This document shows positions 23,148 to 32,224 of a DNA stretch of 64,000 nucleotides, in pieces. Made by a program: the position numbers and the translations under genes. Every line of letters begins with the position of its first letter. Position 1 is the stretch's first letter. This stretch comes from Piper betle (taxonomy: Eukaryota > Streptophyta > Magnoliopsida > Piperales > Piperaceae): positions 33,781 to 97,780 of the forward strand of contig JAURVB010003318.1 of the NCBI GenBank assembly GCA_033002965.1. Direction: 5' to 3'. The notes under the pieces were generated by a model that ran no database searches, was not told the DNA's origin, and worked only from the letters and a program-made list of their open reading frames with translations.

Positions 23148-24580
23148 CCCACTATTTTTTCTTCACTCCCAATTTTGACCTTAATGAGGCTAGCCAAATT
23201 ATGCCTTCGGGACGTCGAGGAATCTCTACGTTCCACGCTTGCAAGAGTAATGCGTTCATCTCTTTCAGTCAAAACCTGCCCTATAACAATTGGCTCCCCA
23301 CATTTATATGGACGATCCACCACCAGCTCAACTGCACCTTCTCTAGCAGTCAGCATTGCCTTGCAATTGCTTCTGTATGCGAGTAGTGGAGGGCCCATAG
23401 GAACCAAAGCAAACCTACGAGCTAATGGCACTTTCTGCAAATGAACAACACAGGATTGAACGGCAACAAATGCTTGTTTAAAGATCTCAAAGGAGAAAGC
23501 TTCTGTAGGTATGTCATAAGGGTATTGCTGAAACAAGGAGCCTGCCATAAACCCCACCGTATCCAGCTCGTTATACTCTCTCTTAATGCCCTCAGCTCTC
23601 TCATCAACTTCAGCCTTAGTAGGACTTCCAGTTAAATAAGCAAGCTCTTCGTGAGACCATAGAAGTGGGGATTGCACAGCTAACTGCCCTCTCCCACGCT
23701 GCCGATCAAGTTCCCTGATGAAAGGATACCAGACAGATTTTTTTCCTTGCTTCTTTTCATACATGAGATACAGCGCCAAACATGCCAACTCTGATAGTTT
23801 ATTAGTTGTCAGAAGCTCAGCAATTGTCTCATTTCCAAGAACTCTGTCCAGAGTAACAACCAACGAATTCGGAACCGAGAAAGCCACATCTCCTGCCTTG
23901 AGATTTTCACTGGCCCCATCAAAACCACCAGGCCCATTAAAATTGAAATCTAATTTGTCAAATTTGAAGCCTTTTTTCTTGCTTGAAGGTGTGCCATAGT
24001 CAAAATCACCATCCTCAGCCACTTTGATTGATTTCCAGGAGGTGAGAAAATCCTCCTCTCCTTCAAGAAGTGTGATTCTCTTTTTTGTGTCAGCAGAAAC
24101 AGGTGCCTCATTTTCTGCCATCGCTTGTGACATTTGTGGAACTAAAGCTGGAGATCTTGTTCGATCGTGGGAAACCCTTGTTGTCAACCTACTGAATCGA
24201 GTTGTATACTCTTGATAGTCTGATTGTCCTAATTGCAGGTTCATGGTATCTTCCAATTGCGCCCAAGAAGATATTTCTTGATGTTGTTGCAGCACATCAA
24301 ATTTCTCTGCTCGCCTGAACCAAGAATTAGGATCCTTTGAACCATCGAATTCTGGAAAACTGATCTTGGATCCCCTCACCCAAGCCTCACTTGGAATGTT
24401 ATGCAGGAAGCCCTCCTGGACATTCTGTCGAACAGGTTCCATGCCAAATCTGGGCGTCATGACTGGTCCTCCAAATTGCTGATGTCTACCAACAGAGCCC
24501 TGCTGATGTCTACCACCAAACAACATGGCATGCTCTTCCAAATGGTTATTACCACTGGATTCCCTGCAATTGTGGTCCAC
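23000..24580 (-). CDS. Element A chimeric ORF: gag core plus captured SET-domain (PTAC14-like) segment
   Basis: 526 residues. Residues 72-135 form a gag core (KISFPEFDGSKDPNSWFRRA then SSWAQLEDTMNLQ, SDYQEYTTRF). Residues 155-222 are of unknown origin and end in KKKGFKFDKLDFNFNGPGGF, shared with element B. Residues about 223-430 match a plant SET-domain protein of the Rubisco-LSMT-like group, most like PTAC14 of the plastid transcription complex (LGNETIAELLTTNKLSELAC, WYPFIRELDRQRGRGQLAV, FEIFKQAFVAVQSCVVHLQ, LAYRSNCKAMLT). The SET region is cut before its end and the N-terminal transit region is absent. No introns interrupt it, so the source was a spliced RNA. Residues 431-526 I cannot place; the last 49 are probably out of frame, because the PS1 frame is already open there. 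Confidence 0.75.
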   Translation of the reverse strand: MDHNCRESSGNNHLEEHAMLFGGRHQQGSVGRHQQFGGPVMTPRFGMEPVRQNVQEGFLHNIPSEAWVRGSKISFPEFDGSKDPNSWFRRAEKFDVLQQHQEISSWAQLEDTMNLQLGQSDYQEYTTRFSRLTTRVSHDRTRSPALVPQMSQAMAENEAPVSADTKKRITLLEGEEDFLTSWKSIKVAEDGDFDYGTPSSKKKGFKFDKLDFNFNGPGGFDGASENLKAGDVAFSVPNSLVVTLDRVLGNETIAELLTTNKLSELACLALYLMYEKKQGKKSVWYPFIRELDRQRGRGQLAVQSPLLWSHEELAYLTGSPTKAEVDERAEGIKREYNELDTVGFMAGSLFQQYPYDIPTEAFSFEIFKQAFVAVQSCVVHLQKVPLARRFALVPMGPPLLAYRSNCKAMLTAREGAVELVVDRPYKCGEPIVIGQVLTERDERITLASVERRDSSTSRRHNLASLIKVKIGSEEKIVGWFLLDQKRRMTKIDELRVVAKELRKHSARFSSQGRSMRKSHLFPIKKT

Positions 24581-25034
24581 TCCCTGAATGCATCAAGAAC
24601 TCCTCCTGTTGCAATGGATGGTGGATGCCCTGCAAGTAATCATCTCGGCGTCGCCTGCTGCTCGACGACCTGAATTGTTCCTCTTGCTGCTGATCGCGAT
24701 TGATTCTCTGCCTAGGATCATCAACCCCCACATCATTTGCAGGAACCCTAATCATCGAGGTACCAATCCCCTCTCGATGCCCCAATCCATCAATTCTTGA
24801 TTGTAACAATAATTCCAATTTTGCAGACATATTGGAAACAGCAGCAAGCAATTGATATTGAACCTTACGAATTTGTGCAAATTCTTCAGAATTGGATGAA
24901 GAACTCATACCTCCCTCGCCAGGCTCTGATACCAATCTGGTGTGATCTTCCTTCCCCAATTCGACGACAAGCTCCTTCCCTTTGCCTTGCTTGCTCCCCT
25001 GCCTCGATGGCGCCATGGAGAAGAAGACCTGCAA
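24549..25034 (-). CDS. Element A gag-like N-terminal ORF starting inside the LTR
   Basis: 161 residues, starting MAPSRQGSKQGKGKEL within the last 97 bases of the 5' LTR and continuing in frame through the primer binding site (LVSEPGEGG). A Ser-rich linker is followed by a helix-rich segment, QIRKVQYQLLAAVSNMSAKL and LLLQSRIDGLGHREG, which looks like the N-terminal coiled-coil of a gypsy-type gag, then a Gln/Arg-rich stretch. It ends early because A carries one extra G relative to element B at about 24553; past this point the frame continues as the next ORF. The matching ORF in element B is closely similar, showing both were made by the same family. Probably a gag remnant that helps packaging, but function is not shown. 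Confidence 0.7.
   Translation of the reverse strand: MQVFFSMAPSRQGSKQGKGKELVVELGKEDHTRLVSEPGEGGMSSSSNSEEFAQIRKVQYQLLAAVSNMSAKLELLLQSRIDGLGHREGIGTSMIRVPANDVGVDDPRQRINRDQQQEEQFRSSSSRRRRDDYLQGIHHPLQQEEFLMHSGSGPQLQGIQW
24922..24934 (-). other. Element A primer binding site
   Basis: TGGTATCAGAGCC on the minus strand, three bases after the LTR end; complementary to the 3' end of initiator Met tRNA. It is translated as part of the ORF (residues VSEP). Confidence 0.85.
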
Positions 25035-25266
25035 CGGAATTCAGCTGGAGCTTGATGGATCGAGATAGTGGATGGAGAAGGGAGCAGAAGAGAATTCTGG
25101 CTCCCTTGGCGATCTCCTGAAAAGTCGGACTGGAAACAACAATAACAACAAAACAAGAATTCAATTTCATCAAAAAGTGTTCTGTTACAACTTCATGCTC
25201 TGTTTTATACCCTGTTTTCCCATCCCGTCCTCTGTTATCCCGCCAGCTCTCCCTTTATTCATACCA
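24938..25266 (-). repeat. Element A 5' LTR (minus-strand orientation)
   Basis: Read on the minus strand it starts TGGTATGAATAAAGGG and ends AGATCACACCA. It contains a TATAAAA box (complement at 25203-25209) and, near its end, the ATG of the gag-like ORF (25032-25034 on the plus strand). Confidence 0.93.
25203..25209 (-). promoter_or_regulatory. Element A LTR TATA box
   Basis: TATAAAA on the minus strand in the 5' LTR, with the same motif at 21408-21414 in the 3' LTR. It is well placed to start the genomic RNA upstream of the ATG. Confidence 0.55.
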
Positions 25267-26815
25267 GTAATGCTATCATGAACCAGTTCATCCTCCAATG
25301 ACTTGTTTGCAGTATGCATTACAGCCAATTTAGTTTCCAAAACATTTACTAAACTCATTTTATTGGTAGAGCTTCCTTAAATGAGTGCACTGTTTCCTGC
25401 TGAAACGGTGACCATTCCCATGATTGATGTTGATGATGGAAAGACTCTGGAAGCACTGTTTCTTATGGAAACTGGACAACATTTTCAATAATTTTTACAT
25501 TGTCACCTAAACACTCGGATGGCTTCATGTCTTGCACTAGCAACTTTCCAGAAGCTGCAACTTTAGATGCAAACTTTGAAATTTTCATGCCTGAAATTAG
25601 AAGAGAAAAGGACTGAGTCAATGACTTCGGGTTGTTTGCTTCAAAAAGCAAACCATGCACCCCATCAACAACCTGCAAACAACAAATACTTGGCTTTAAA
25701 CTCTATTTCACTTCAACAAGGGTGAGGGCGCAGCTACTGACTAGAAAAGATGTATAGTAGCACTAAAATGAAAGAACCTACAGAGTCAAAAGTTCATATA
25801 TCTATCACTTGAAGAATGATAAGACTAGAATATAAGCAGATAAACGAAATCAATGCCCAAGACTTAATAAAATTGAAGTTATGAGTTTCCAATCTCATCA
25901 ATGCCCAAAAATTTATAGTCTTTTTAGTGAGTGTCAAAGACTGAACAGAGATTTAGCAAGTACATCAGAGATTTAACAATCACATATGCAAGAAAATTAT
26001 CACTACCTTCTTAAAATTAAACCAACAATATGGAAGAACCTTTATAACATATAACATCACATACAAATATTACAAAGTTTGATATCCAAGTCAAAAAAGT
26101 ATATACTCACATATCTTTTTATAGTAGCCAAATCAGGAGCTATGATGGGTATTTCAAAGGACAAAGCTCGAGCAAGATGAAAAGTTCTGTTGATCTTTAA
26201 CTGAATCATAAATAACAATATCAGCCATCAAGAACAAGGCATTGATATCATCATCTGCAATCTAGTGCTTTAAAGAATCATCAGGAAGTCCCGCAGTGAT
26301 CAGCTTCCTGTATAAAATTTAAACTAGCCAGCACATAAAAGAAATGTGTGCAGTGGACCCCTCACTGCATACCTTAAAAGCATTCTGGTAGCCTTCAGAA
26401 GTGTTCCCATCCAAAAAATAAACTTAAAAGTTCCCCCTTCCACGGTCTCTGTCTTCTCTAGGTTCATTAGTAGAGGACCAACACTTTCCAAAATCACTGC
26501 ATGAAGCCATGGTAACTCATCATAAAACAAAGAGGTTCCAGTCAAAAGAGTTTTAGAATGAGACAGAATGTACCTTTTAACTGCAGAGACATCAGCTAGG
26601 GTATCAGAAATGACAAAAAAGTTCTCAGTATCAAGCACGCTGTACATCATCTAATGTGAAGAAATTACAGAGTGAAAAACCTCAGAGTATGGATCTTTTA
26701 AAAGAACAAAACTGACAGAGCATCGTTGCCTAAAGAGAGAAGTAAGGAAACACAACAATATCAGCCCTACTGAAAGCATTTCTCCATTCGTCTAATAGAC
26801 TCAACCAATTCATCT
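25267..26815 (-). pseudogene. Family-1 glycosyltransferase pseudogene copy a, 5' exons (right of element A)
   Basis: Minus-strand pieces in order: QMNWLSLLDEWRNAFSRADI (about 26750-26815), MMYSVLDTENFFVISDTLAD and SVGPLLMNLEKTETV (26324-26650), MADIVIYDSVKDQQ (about 26110-26225), VVDGVHGLLFEANNPKSLTQ (25463-25678), and HHQHQSWEWSPFQQETVHSF (about 25300-25460). The order equals that of the GT-B family-1 enzymes like At4g01210. A frameshift lies in the MADIV piece and stops occur in the last piece. The catalytic donor-binding region is included but broken. The first exons with the membrane anchor are absent. Confidence 0.78.
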
Positions 26816-27119
26816 GCGCATACAAAGACAACCATTTTCCCAGTACATCCTCCATGACAAGCCATATAAAAGGTATGGAGCTGAAAGGTTCCTGAATAAG
26901 ACTGTATAACCATGTAAACTAACAATCTATGACCACGAAAAGGATCTCCAATATGTTACAACGATTAGATCCAATATAAAAATGTTCTAACAATCCTTGA
27001 GAAAATGTAAAATCCCGAAGAGTGAAAATATATGAACTATTAACGTTGCACATTAAAACCCATTTGGAGAAGCCTAACATGGTGATTGAACATAAATTCA
27101 TGAAGAACTATGAAGTAAA

Positions 27120-27215
27120 AAATAAAAATAATAATAATGATAATAATGATAAAAAGAACAACATCAACAACAATAACAATAATAATAATAACAATAACAA
27201 TTAACAATAATAATT
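27120..27215. repeat. AAT/AAC microsatellite (intronic)
   Basis: Imperfect AAT, GAT and AAC repeats, at the same intron position as 20735-20790 and 56760-56835. Confidence 0.75.
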
Positions 27216-27229
27216 ACTCACCATGTTTA

Positions 27230-29360
27230 ATCCTCGATAAAGAGATCCATGGTGTACGAATGACCATGCACCACGCCCATCATAAACTTCATATATACAT
27301 GGGTTGGCCAGTTCTCTCCCGTTCACCTTCATCTCTCATTACTCTCAGCTTTAATTTTTTTAGCTTTTTTAGCACTATGGTAAATATCATCCCAAGAACC
27401 CAAGCTTCTCTCAGTTCTTTCTACAAGCTACATAGACCAAGAAAGAGTTCCACATTAACATCCTTAAAACTCCCCAAATACCAAAACCATTCTGTTAATG
27501 CTCACCACATCCGGTTCATGTCTATCATGTTCTTCAACAATTTCTACTTCCATCTGGGTAATGCTATCATGAACCATATTATTAGTTTCATCCTCCAATT
27601 AGTGCTACTATAACTTATGAAAGAACCTACAGAGTCAAAAGTTCACATGTCTATAACTTGAAGAATGCTAAGACTAGACTATAAGCAGATAAACGAAATT
27701 GATACAAATTTCCAACCTTATCAACGCCCAAGGCTTAATATTATTTTTTAGTGAGGAGTTAAAAGTTCATATATCTATTACTTGAAAAATGCTAACAATA
27801 AACTATAAGCAGACATACGAAGTTGAAGTTATGAGTTTCCAATCTCATCAATGCCCAAAAATTAATAATCTTTTTGTGAGTGTCAAAGACTGAACAGAGA
27901 TTTAGCAAGTACATCAGAGATTTAGCAATCACATATGCAAGAAAATTATCACTACCTTCTTAAAATTAAACCAACAATATGGAAGAACCTTCAGAACATA
28001 TAACATCACATACAAATATTACAAAGTTTGATATCCCAGTTAAAAAAGTATGTACTCTTATATCTTTTTATAATAGCCAAATCAGGAGCTATAATGGGTA
28101 TTTCAAAGGACATGGCTCGAGCCAACAAAGATGAAAAGCTCTGTTGATCTTTAACTGAATCATAAATAACAATATCAGCCATCAAGGAGAAGGCATTCAT
28201 ATCATCATCTGCATTCTAGTGCTTTAAAGAGTCATCAGGAAGTCCCAACAGTGATACAGCTTCCTGTATAAAATTTAAACTAACCAGCACATCATTGATT
28301 GATCAATAAAAAGAAATGTGTAAAGTAGACCCCTCACCGCATACCTTAAAAGCATTCTGGTAGCCATCAGAAGTGTTCCCATCCAGAAAAATGAACTTAA
28401 AAGTTCCCCCTCCACGATCTCCATCTTATCTAGGTTCATTAGTAGAGGACCAACACTTTCCAAAATCAGTGCATGACGCCATGGAAACCCGTCATAAAGC
28501 AAAGAGGTTCCAGTGAAAAAAGTTTTGGAATGTGACAGAATGTACCTTTTAACTGCCGAGACATCAACTAGGGTATCAGAAATGACGAAAAAGTTCCCAA
28601 CATCAAGCATGCTGTACATCATCTAATGGGAAGAAATCAACAGAGTCAAAAACCTCAGAGTAATGGATCTTTTAAAAGAACAAAACTGACAGGGCATCAT
28701 TACCGGAAGAGAGAAGTCAGGAAACACAACAATATCAGCCCTACTGAACGCATTTCTCCATTCATCTAATAGACTCAGCCAATTCATCTGCTGCATTCAA
28801 AGATAAACGTTTTCACAGTACATCCTCCATGACAAGCCATATATTAAAGGTATGGAACTGAAAGGTTCCTGCATAAGAATGTTTCAACCATGTAAACTAA
28901 CAATCTATGACTGCGAAAAGGATCATCAACATGTTTACAACGATTAAATCCAATCATAGCTGAATACTTGACTCATTGCATGGAGTTGAGCAATTACAAA
29001 GTTTATACCTAGAAACTGCTTCTTTTGCCTCAATTGAGCTACAAATGACACATTCCTAGCTGGAAAAGAGATTCTATTTGAGTTAAATATTGTGTAATAC
29101 ACAACTATGCCTACTTAAAATTGCAAGACAAGGAAAGATTTACAGTAACCAGTCAACCGCCATGACACCTTCAGAATCAAATATAATTGGCTGACAGCCG
29201 ATCTGCGTCCATAAAGAGTATGCTTCACCATCTTCCACAGCATATATCTGGTAACAAAAATTAAGGGATTTTCAAAATAATAAAAAGACATTTTTCTGTC
29301 TCCATTGAAGTTTAATCGTAGTAAAAAATAGTCTGTTTCAAAAGAAGACACAAGCAAGAA
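27230..29360 (-). pseudogene. Family-1 glycosyltransferase pseudogene copy b
   Basis: Second copy, directly upstream of copy a in the same orientation. Pieces in order: YAVEDGEAYSLWTQIGCQPI (29115-29240), MNWLSLLDEWRNAFSRADIV (about 28695-28795), MMYSMLDVGNFFVISDTLVD (28275-28622), MNAFSLMADIVIYDSVKDQQ and IPIIAPDLAIIKRY (28006-28200), then after a gap MVHDSITQ..VEIVEEHDRHE (about 27490-27580), GSWDDIYHSAKKAKK (about 27380-27420) and the VYMKFM frame-shifted end. The exon corresponding to VVDGVHGLLF is deleted. Several frameshifts are present. This copy keeps the uninterrupted GTAAT site (27558-27562) into which element A jumped in copy a. Confidence 0.75.
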
Positions 29361-29734
29361 ATCTGGGATTTACATGTCTAATAATAAGGTTGATAGATTG
29401 AGCTATATTAAAAAGAAGGGATAGGTTGAGAAAGTTCCATGAGTTCAACTATGAATGGACAGGAAAAGCTACAAAAAGGAAATTAAACAAATGATAAGTT
29501 AAATAAACAAAAAGTGAACACGACCTGCGACGGTGTATGGCAATTTCTCAGTCGAGAATTGTTACAAATCCTCTCTACATCCCCATGTGGCAGTCCACGG
29601 TACACATGCTCCAACCACATCTCGAAATGATGCTCACCAATGTTTTACACTCAATCGATGCTCCTCCATAAACAACACACAATCCGTTATAACTAGTACT
29701 AGTGAACTTTGACATGAATTGATCAAACCAAGCA

Positions 29735-30103
29735 TGGTATGAATATAATGGGTATAAGGTGAGTGAGGGTACTGTTGTATTGGCACGCGTTTGAATGTAA
29801 GGGTTGGCGGGAAACAACAGGGATGGGGTTTGTGAAACAGGGGATATAAAAACAGAGTGTGGGAATTGTAATTGGCATCTTTGGTGATAATAAATCTTCG
29901 TTTTAGTTTGTTATTCTCTTCCGACTTTTCAGGAAGAACAACCAGGGAGTAAGGTCCGTCCTTGCTTCCATCCATACCAATTCCACTTCGATTCCATCTT
30001 CATCACCTGCAGGTCGTCATCGCCATGGCGCCTGTGAAGCAGAGTAGGAAGCAGAGTCGAGGGAAAGGAATCCTTGGCGACGCTGGTGAAGAAGAACCTA
30101 CCA
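29735..30103 (+). repeat. Element B 5' LTR
   Basis: Starts TGGTATGAATATAATGGG and ends GAACCTACCA. Contains GATATAAAAAC at 29843-29853 as a TATA-like box and the gag ATG at 30025. Confidence 0.93.
29843..29853 (+). promoter_or_regulatory. Element B LTR TATA-like box
   Basis: GATATAAAAAC in the 5' LTR, duplicated in the 3' LTR at about 34405-34415; about 170 bases upstream of the gag ATG. Confidence 0.5.
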
Positions 30104-30360
30104 AATTGGTATCAGAGCCTGGCGAGGGAGGTAAGAGTTCTTCATCCAATTCTGAAGAATTTGCACAAATTCGTAAGGTTCAATATCAATTGCTTGCTGC
30201 TGTTTCCAATATGTCTGCAAAATTGGAATTATTGTTACAATCAAGAATTGATGGATTGGGGCATAGAGAGGGAATTGGTACCTCGAATGTTAGGGTTTCT
30301 GCAATTGGCGTAGATCTCCACGATCATGTGCAGGGCATCAACACCAGTCTTCAACAGTAG
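30025..30360 (+). CDS. Element B gag-like N-terminal ORF starting inside the LTR
   Basis: The ATG at 30025 is preferred over the upstream in-frame ATG at 29962 because it is the one conserved in element A. MAPVKQSRKQSRGKGI is followed through the primer site by LVSEPGEGG, a Ser-rich linker and the same QIRKVQYQLLAAVSNMSAKL segment as in A. It ends at a TAG at 30358-30360. The same frame stays open after the stop (30361-30630: NNHLEEHAMLF, DLAVERARQSAHEGL), matching the next part of A's ORF, so the TAG is either a mutation or a leaky stop. Confidence 0.68.
   Translation: MAPVKQSRKQSRGKGILGDAGEEEPTKLVSEPGEGGKSSSSNSEEFAQIRKVQYQLLAAVSNMSAKLELLLQSRIDGLGHREGIGTSNVRVSAIGVDLHDHVQGINTSLQQ
30107..30119 (+). 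other. Element B primer binding site
   Basis: TGGTATCAGAGCC, three bases after the LTR end, read in frame by the ORF. Confidence 0.85.
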
Positions 30361-30630
30361 GAGCAGATGTGGTCTTCAGGGAGTGGACGACCACAATTGC
30401 AGGGAATCCATGGTAATAACCATTTGGAGGAGCATGCAATGTTGTTTGGTAGTAGACATCAACAGGGTTCTGTTGGTAGACATCAACAGGGTATACCCCA
30501 AATGGAGGAACTGACCATGTACACTGGTGGAAGGTTTCAGCAAGGTTTTCCAGATTTGGCAGTGGAACGTGCTCGACAAAGTGCTCATGAGGGGTTGATG
30601 CAGAACATCTCCAAGCGAGGACTTGCCTGA

Positions 30631-31017
30631 AGGGATCCAAAATTAGTTTCCCCAACTTCGATGGTTCAAAGGACCTGATTCCTTGGTTCAGTCGAGCAGA
30701 GAAATTTGATGATGTTGCAACAGCATCAAGAAATATCTTCTTGGGCGCAATTGAAAGATGCCATGAACCTGCAATTTGAACCATCAGACTATCAAGAGCC
30801 ACATATACTTAATCTTTCACGGTATTCTCAGCAATCAGTTCCATCCCATATTTCTATTCTGGATGGGCTATTAAAGCAACCCCTGCATGTGCAACAATGG
30901 AAAGAGTTGTTGTTTCAGCAGCAGCAACTTCAGCAACAGCAACAACTTCAGCAGCAGCAGACAGCAACAACATTTGCTTTTTCAGATGTTAGCCCAAACT
31001 CAATTACATTTTGGTGA
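30631..31017 (+). pseudogene. Element B gag core, frameshifted
   Basis: KISFPNFDGSKD and WFSRAEKF (about 30636-30705) and, in another frame, LQQHQEISSWAQLKDAMNLQ (30706 on) are the counterparts of A's gag core. Frameshifts near 30630 and 30705 break the continuity. A Gln-rich run follows at about 30915-30965. Confidence 0.7.
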
Positions 31018-32224
31018 GCCATCTCACATGGCTGTTAGGAGTTCTTCCTTGAATCATCATGGTCTTCACCATCAGGTGTCTGAGCCAGTCCATCTCAGCT
31101 CAAGGTTTCCTCATAACTTCCAGTCATCTGGTGATTTTGACTGTGGCACACCTCCAAGCAAGAAAAAGGGCTTCAAACTTGACAAATTAGATTTCAATTT
31201 TAATGGACCTGGTGGTTTTGATCCAAGCATGAATGCTGCCACATATAGGACTCTACCTTCTTTAAGAAGAAGCATGGTCTCCTTGAAAGAAAATGCATCT
31301 GCTCTTGGGCTTCCAAAGTCTGCTGACAAGTCACAAGATATGCAAGCGCAGCATCCTACCTTGAAAAAGTTGTCTACACTTTGTGGAAAGCTTGCTGGTA
31401 TTGCAAATCATCTTGGCATTAAAAGAATTGCTAAAGTTTCTAAAGGTGATAAAGGCAAAAGGATCCAAGTTTCACTGATCAGTGACCTAAAGAATAGCTG
31501 CAAGTCATCTTCTCGAACGGTTGAATGCCATAAAACAAAAGAAGATCAACTTCTATGTGATATAGCATGTGGGCGGAAGAAGAGTTGTGGTAGGCACAGG
31601 TGCAGCGAAAGGTGCTGTCCTCTATCTAGCTCCAGAACTAGTGCCCAAATATCTGACAATTGGGATCCACATTTGTGTCAGATGGTGTGTGGTAACAACA
31701 AAACTGATGCAGATCAAATTTGTGGTGTATGCCATGAAGTATCAAAAGTTCCAGTTGTTACTTCTTGTGAACATTTGTTTTGCAAAACTTGTTTAGTGGA
31801 TTACTCATCAGTCTTGGGAAAGGTTACTTGTCCTTTATGCTCAAAACCTCTGACTGTGGACTTCTTAGAAGACAAAAGAGTAGGCACCCAGGCTGCAGTG
31901 ACCACATTAAAAGGTTTCAGGCACTCAAGTATCCTCAATCAAATTATACCGGAAGATTTTCAAAAAAGCACAACAATTGAAGCTCTGAGGGAAGAAATCA
32001 GATTTATGCTTGAAGATGATGATTCTGCCAAAGCAATTATTGTCAGCCAATTCACTTCTTTCCTGGATTTAATTCACTATTCTCTCGAAAAGTCGGGCAT
32101 CAAATGTGTTCAATTAGTTGGAAGCAAGCAATTTGCTGACTATGATTTTGTTATCACAATATATGCTACAGTTGAAGCTGATTATAGGAAGACATTGCCA
32201 CCAAAAAGAGTGATGATAATCTGA
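30887..32224 (+). CDS. Element B chimeric ORF: shared linker, NFXL1-type zinc finger and rearranged RAD16 pieces
   Basis: 445 residues. After a Gln-rich and His/Ser-rich start comes SKKKGFKLDKLDFNFNGPGG (about 31155-31220), shared with element A. 31225-31495 is host-like (SMVSLKENASALGLPKS) but I cannot name it. About 31500-31690 matches NFXL1-type NF-X1 zinc fingers (CGRKKSCGRHRCSERCCPL, NWDPHLCQMVC). 31690-32120 matches plant RAD16-like SNF2/RING repair ATPases: RING finger CGVCHEV..CEHLFCKTCL..CPLCSKPL, then EALREEIRFMLEDD and FSQFTSFLDLI-like text entering the helicase C-terminal domain. About 32128-32205 (DYDFVITIYATVEADYRK) belongs to the SNF2 part that lies before the RING in RAD16, so the order is inverted. 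No introns. The stop TGA overlaps the next ATG. Confidence 0.75.
   Translation: MCNNGKSCCFSSSNFSNSNNFSSSRQQQHLLFQMLAQTQLHFGEPSHMAVRSSSLNHHGLHHQVSEPVHLSSRFPHNFQSSGDFDCGTPPSKKKGFKLDKLDFNFNGPGGFDPSMNAATYRTLPSLRRSMVSLKENASALGLPKSADKSQDMQAQHPTLKKLSTLCGKLAGIANHLGIKRIAKVSKGDKGKRIQVSLISDLKNSCKSSSRTVECHKTKEDQLLCDIACGRKKSCGRHRCSERCCPLSSSRTSAQISDNWDPHLCQMVCGNNKTDADQICGVCHEVSKVPVVTSCEHLFCKTCLVDYSSVLGKVTCPLCSKPLTVDFLEDKRVGTQAAVTTLKGFRHSSILNQIIPEDFQKSTTIEALREEIRFMLEDDDSAKAIIVSQFTSFLDLIHYSLEKSGIKCVQLVGSKQFADYDFVITIYATVEADYRKTLPPKRVMII

Larger units (their letters stand above)
21144..25266 (-). mobile_element. Element A: young non-autonomous gypsy-like LTR retrotransposon with captured PTAC14-like and PS1 gene pieces
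   Basis: Direct LTRs at 21144-21471 and 24938-25266 differ by a single A in a run of As. A perfect 5-bp target duplication GTAAT flanks it (21139-21143 and 25267-25271). The empty site is preserved in two paralogous copies of the host pseudogene (57162-57166 and 27558-27562). Element signals in minus-strand order: TATAAAA box, LTR end, TGGTATCAGAGCC primer site, gag-like region, captured host sequence, an AACCTTGAGGGCAAGGTT hairpin and a G-rich polypurine tract. There is no protease, integrase or reverse transcriptase, so it must rely on a helper element. Near-identical LTRs imply very recent movement. Confidence 0.93.

Noticed and set aside
23140..23175. Slippery site (run of six As) for programmed -1 frameshifting in element A
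   Set aside because: The heptamer does not fit the X-XXY-YYZ rule in the zero frame and no downstream structure is evident; a joint indel is simpler.
27022..27204. Asn-rich ORF
   Set aside because: Translation of an AAT/AAC microsatellite in an intron.
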